13,898 bases of DNA, from the NCBI GenBank assembly GCA_000434115.1, contig FR893956.1, positions 1 to 13,898 of the forward strand, in the 5' to 3' direction. A program made the position numbers and the translations under genes. Source of the DNA: Roseburia sp. CAG:309 (GTDB lineage Bacteria; Bacillota; Clostridia; Lachnospirales; Lachnospiraceae). Numbering within the stretch: position 1 is the first letter of the stretch; each line of letters starts with the position of its first letter. This document shows, piece after piece, positions 13,727 through 13,898 of this stretch. Below the pieces are notes generated by a model. That model was given only the letters and a program-made list of their open reading frames with translations, did no database searches and was not told the origin of the DNA.

Positions 13727-13744
13727 TTAGGGATCCGTCCCTAA
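13727..13744 (+). terminator. Small perfect hairpin downstream of the last gene
   Basis: The arms ttaggga (13727-13733) and tccctaa (13738-13744) pair perfectly over seven bases around the loop tccg. It lies 18 bases after the last stop codon. There is no T run, so it is not a classical intrinsic terminator. It may be an mRNA-end stabiliser or one half of a two-hairpin terminator with the next hairpin. Confidence 0.45.
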
Positions 13745-13752
13745 CAAGTAGA

Positions 13753-13773
13753 GCATTTTGTCCGACAAAATGC
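13753..13773 (+). terminator. Perfect 9-bp hairpin downstream of the last gene
   Basis: The arms gcattttgt (13753-13761) and acaaaatgc (13765-13773) are perfect complements with the loop ccg. It follows the smaller hairpin by eight bases. It has no T run beyond it, so it may be a protein-binding palindrome or a rho-independent-like structure rather than a full terminator. Because it is palindromic, it could act on either strand or in single-stranded DNA. Confidence 0.5.
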
Positions 13774-13799
13774 GTATCTTGCTGTTCAAAAAACAATCA

Positions 13800-13896
13800 A
13801 AAAGTATGTCAAAATGGCATACAAATGACATACTTTTGGCATACCCAGAGGGAAAATAGGAAGAAATGAATCGAAAAGTATGTCAAAATGGCATAC
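13800..13896. repeat. Array of GTATG/CATAC half-sites with helical spacing (iteron or operator candidate)
   Basis: Two identical 23-bp copies (13800-13822 and 13874-13896) each contain aaaagtatgtc then aaaatggcatac. Within and between them are six half-sites: GTATGtc at 13804 and 13878, and GgCATAC or GaCATAC at 13816, 13827, 13838 and 13890. Neighbours are 12, 11, 11 and again 12 bp apart, about one helical turn, so a bound protein would meet them on one face. Bases 13800-13810 are also the exact reverse complement of 13827-13837. The second copy ends in tt, giving an imperfect palindrome with arms aagtatgtc and ggcatactt. The window ends here, so more copies may follow. Likely roles are an operator, an origin of transfer accessory region or a replication iteron region. 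Confidence 0.8.
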
Positions 13897-13898
13897 TT

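Noticed and set aside
13804..13812. Minus-strand promoter with TTGACA inside the repeat units
   Set aside because: TTGACA occurs in the reverse complement of both units, but no TATAAT-like box lies 16-18 bases downstream in either case.
13800..13896. CRISPR array
   Set aside because: Only two full units are present, they are internally palindromic with extra half-sites in the spacer, and no cas genes are nearby.

Overview
The window is a one-directional (+ strand) block of conjugation genes from a low-to-moderate GC Gram-positive host. It is most likely part of an integrative and conjugative element (ICE) of a Clostridia-class gut anaerobe such as a Lachnospiraceae. The order VirB2-like pilin, VirB6-like channel, PrgI/VirB3, VirB4 ATPase, lysozyme-NlpC/P60 hydrolase is the mating-channel order of the Tn1549/CTn family. 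The BspA-type surface protein and the DUF5688 protein also fit that group. The host assignment is inference from protein style only. No relaxase, coupling protein, integrase or element end lies inside the window.

Layout: (1) 1-2721, a large secreted BspA-like leucine-rich-repeat protein, preceded by a duplicated start region and followed by a terminator-like hairpin. (2) 2809-4401, the membrane part of the type IV secretion system: a signal-peptide-bearing two-helix pilin, a polytopic VirB6-like protein and a PrgI/VirB3 protein. (3) 4394-8370, an accessory cassette placed between virB3 and virB4: a 43-aa ORF, a DUF5688 protein, a second terminator-like hairpin, a 48-aa ORF, an ArdC-type antirestriction/metallopeptidase protein with a YodL-like extension, a 53-aa ORF, and a RadC/JAB protein whose 5' end looks frameshifted. 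(4) 8354-12539, the VirB4 ATPase overlapping a membrane-anchored bifunctional cell-wall hydrolase. (5) 12553-13708, a charge-segregated single-pass membrane protein and a DUF3848-like small protein. (6) 13709-13898, non-coding DNA with two hairpins and an array of GTATG/CATAC half-sites spaced at about one helical turn.

The genes fit one job. The adhesin-like protein may hold mating partners together. The hydrolase opens the peptidoglycan. VirB2, VirB3, VirB6 and VirB4 build and power the channel. ArdC and possibly RadC would help the incoming DNA survive in the recipient. Nearly all genes are packed with short overlaps and good ribosome binding sites. Control probably comes from a promoter upstream of the window, modulated at the two internal hairpins. 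The most interesting open points are the phased repeat array at the right end, the possible RadC frameshift, the two hairpin/ribosome-site switches and the cassette that splits virB3 from virB4.
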